Shown here in pieces: positions 63,580 to 64,000 of a DNA stretch of 64,000 nt. Where the stretch lies: positions 1,704,001 through 1,768,000 of the forward strand of contig NC_092013.1 in NCBI RefSeq assembly GCF_042242105.1, given 5' to 3'. The notes below the pieces were generated by a model. The model saw only the letters and a program-made list of their open reading frames with translations. It ran no database searches and had not been told where the DNA came from. The DNA comes from Pempheris klunzingeri. Taxonomy: Eukaryota > Chordata > Actinopteri > Acropomatiformes > Pempheridae. Position 1 is the first letter of the stretch. The number at the start of each line of letters is the position of its first letter. The position numbers and the translations under genes were made by a program.

Positions 63580-64000
63580 CTGAGGGGAGGAAAGCAGCAG
63601 GGCCATAAGCAGCAAAACGTGAGGGATCACATCTATGTTCTTTTGTCCCACATTAAATCCGACTGAAACAATCCCCGAAGACTTTTGTTCCTCAAAGAGG
63701 AATTGTTATTTTTATACATGGGCTCCAATTTTACAGATTTTGAGGTCTGGATGGCTGGTAGGTAGTAAAAGTGTTGGAACTGGTCCAGTAGATCACCTCA
63801 GCCAGCAGCCACCAAACTGGCCACAATAGGTCACAGTAGGTCCACTAAAAGAGCTTGTTTGATCCACTGACAGGCTCAGAGTGTTATTCTAAGTGTGTGA
63901 CAGCATCATGGAAAGGATCCCTACAGAGAGAGACCTGGAAGATCCTTTTGGTTTAACCACAAACAGCACACACACCAGACTACATTCACTAAAACAGGGA
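63580..64000. repeat. matn4 intron with dispersed-repeat copy
   Basis: 63,690-63,990 is the longest copy of a repeat whose pieces occur at 1,095-1,150, 14,427-14,475, 45,960-46,110 and 55,040-55,160. It contains both the ggtccagtagatcacctcag and ggatccctacagagagagac cores, about 140 bp apart. No exon is seen before the window end. Confidence 0.65.

Overview
The window is from a teleost fish, probably a percomorph. Host genes carry GT-AG introns, dinucleotide microsatellites are frequent, and the gene and repeat families (TRIM35/A33-like PRY-SPRY genes, 'odorant receptor 131-2-like' receptors, Tc1, BEL/Pao, hAT and LINE elements) are typical of fish. No prokaryotic features are present.

Layout. 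(1) 1-8,600 (+ strand): the 3' end of one TRIM gene, a solo LTR with intact target-site duplications (1343-1838), a decayed LINE (about 2312-3676), and a complete TRIM35/A33-like E3 ligase gene (CDS 4917-6317) that duplicates the partial one. A Tc1-derived remnant follows. (2) 8,712-12,545 (+): cyc1, the mitochondrial cytochrome c1 gene, seven coding exons, 307 codons before the stop, intact. (3) 14,055-48,749 (- strand): a cluster of seven intact odorant-receptor-131-2-like genes (called OR-A to OR-G here, in map order) plus two 3' fragments broken by a Tc1 transposon. Unlike canonical intronless ORs, every one has a coding intron just after TM1, and OR-A has two more. Tc1 elements, a decayed BEL/Pao fossil and a large dispersed repeat interrupt the cluster. 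(4) 48,750-56,164: no recognisable gene; microsatellites, a 44-base G run and dispersed repeats. (5) 56,165-63,579 (-): the 3' part of a matrilin gene, best matched to matn4: four 123-bp EGF exons, the second vWA domain over four exons, and a two-exon coiled coil split by a U12-type AT-AC intron. The 5' exons lie beyond the window.

The genes do not form one pathway: immune-type ubiquitin ligases, a housekeeping respiratory gene, chemoreceptors and a cartilage/extracellular-matrix gene sit side by side. The most notable observations are an OR exon/intron junction amplified into a 31-33-bp minisatellite carrying eight potential splice donors, the textbook U12 signals in matn4, the chimeric flanks of the Tc1 that destroyed an OR copy, a pair of near-identical matn4 EGF exons, and several palindromes. 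I found no convincing wholly new system. Exon boundaries were read by eye from splice motifs and reading-frame continuity, without transcripts or database searches.
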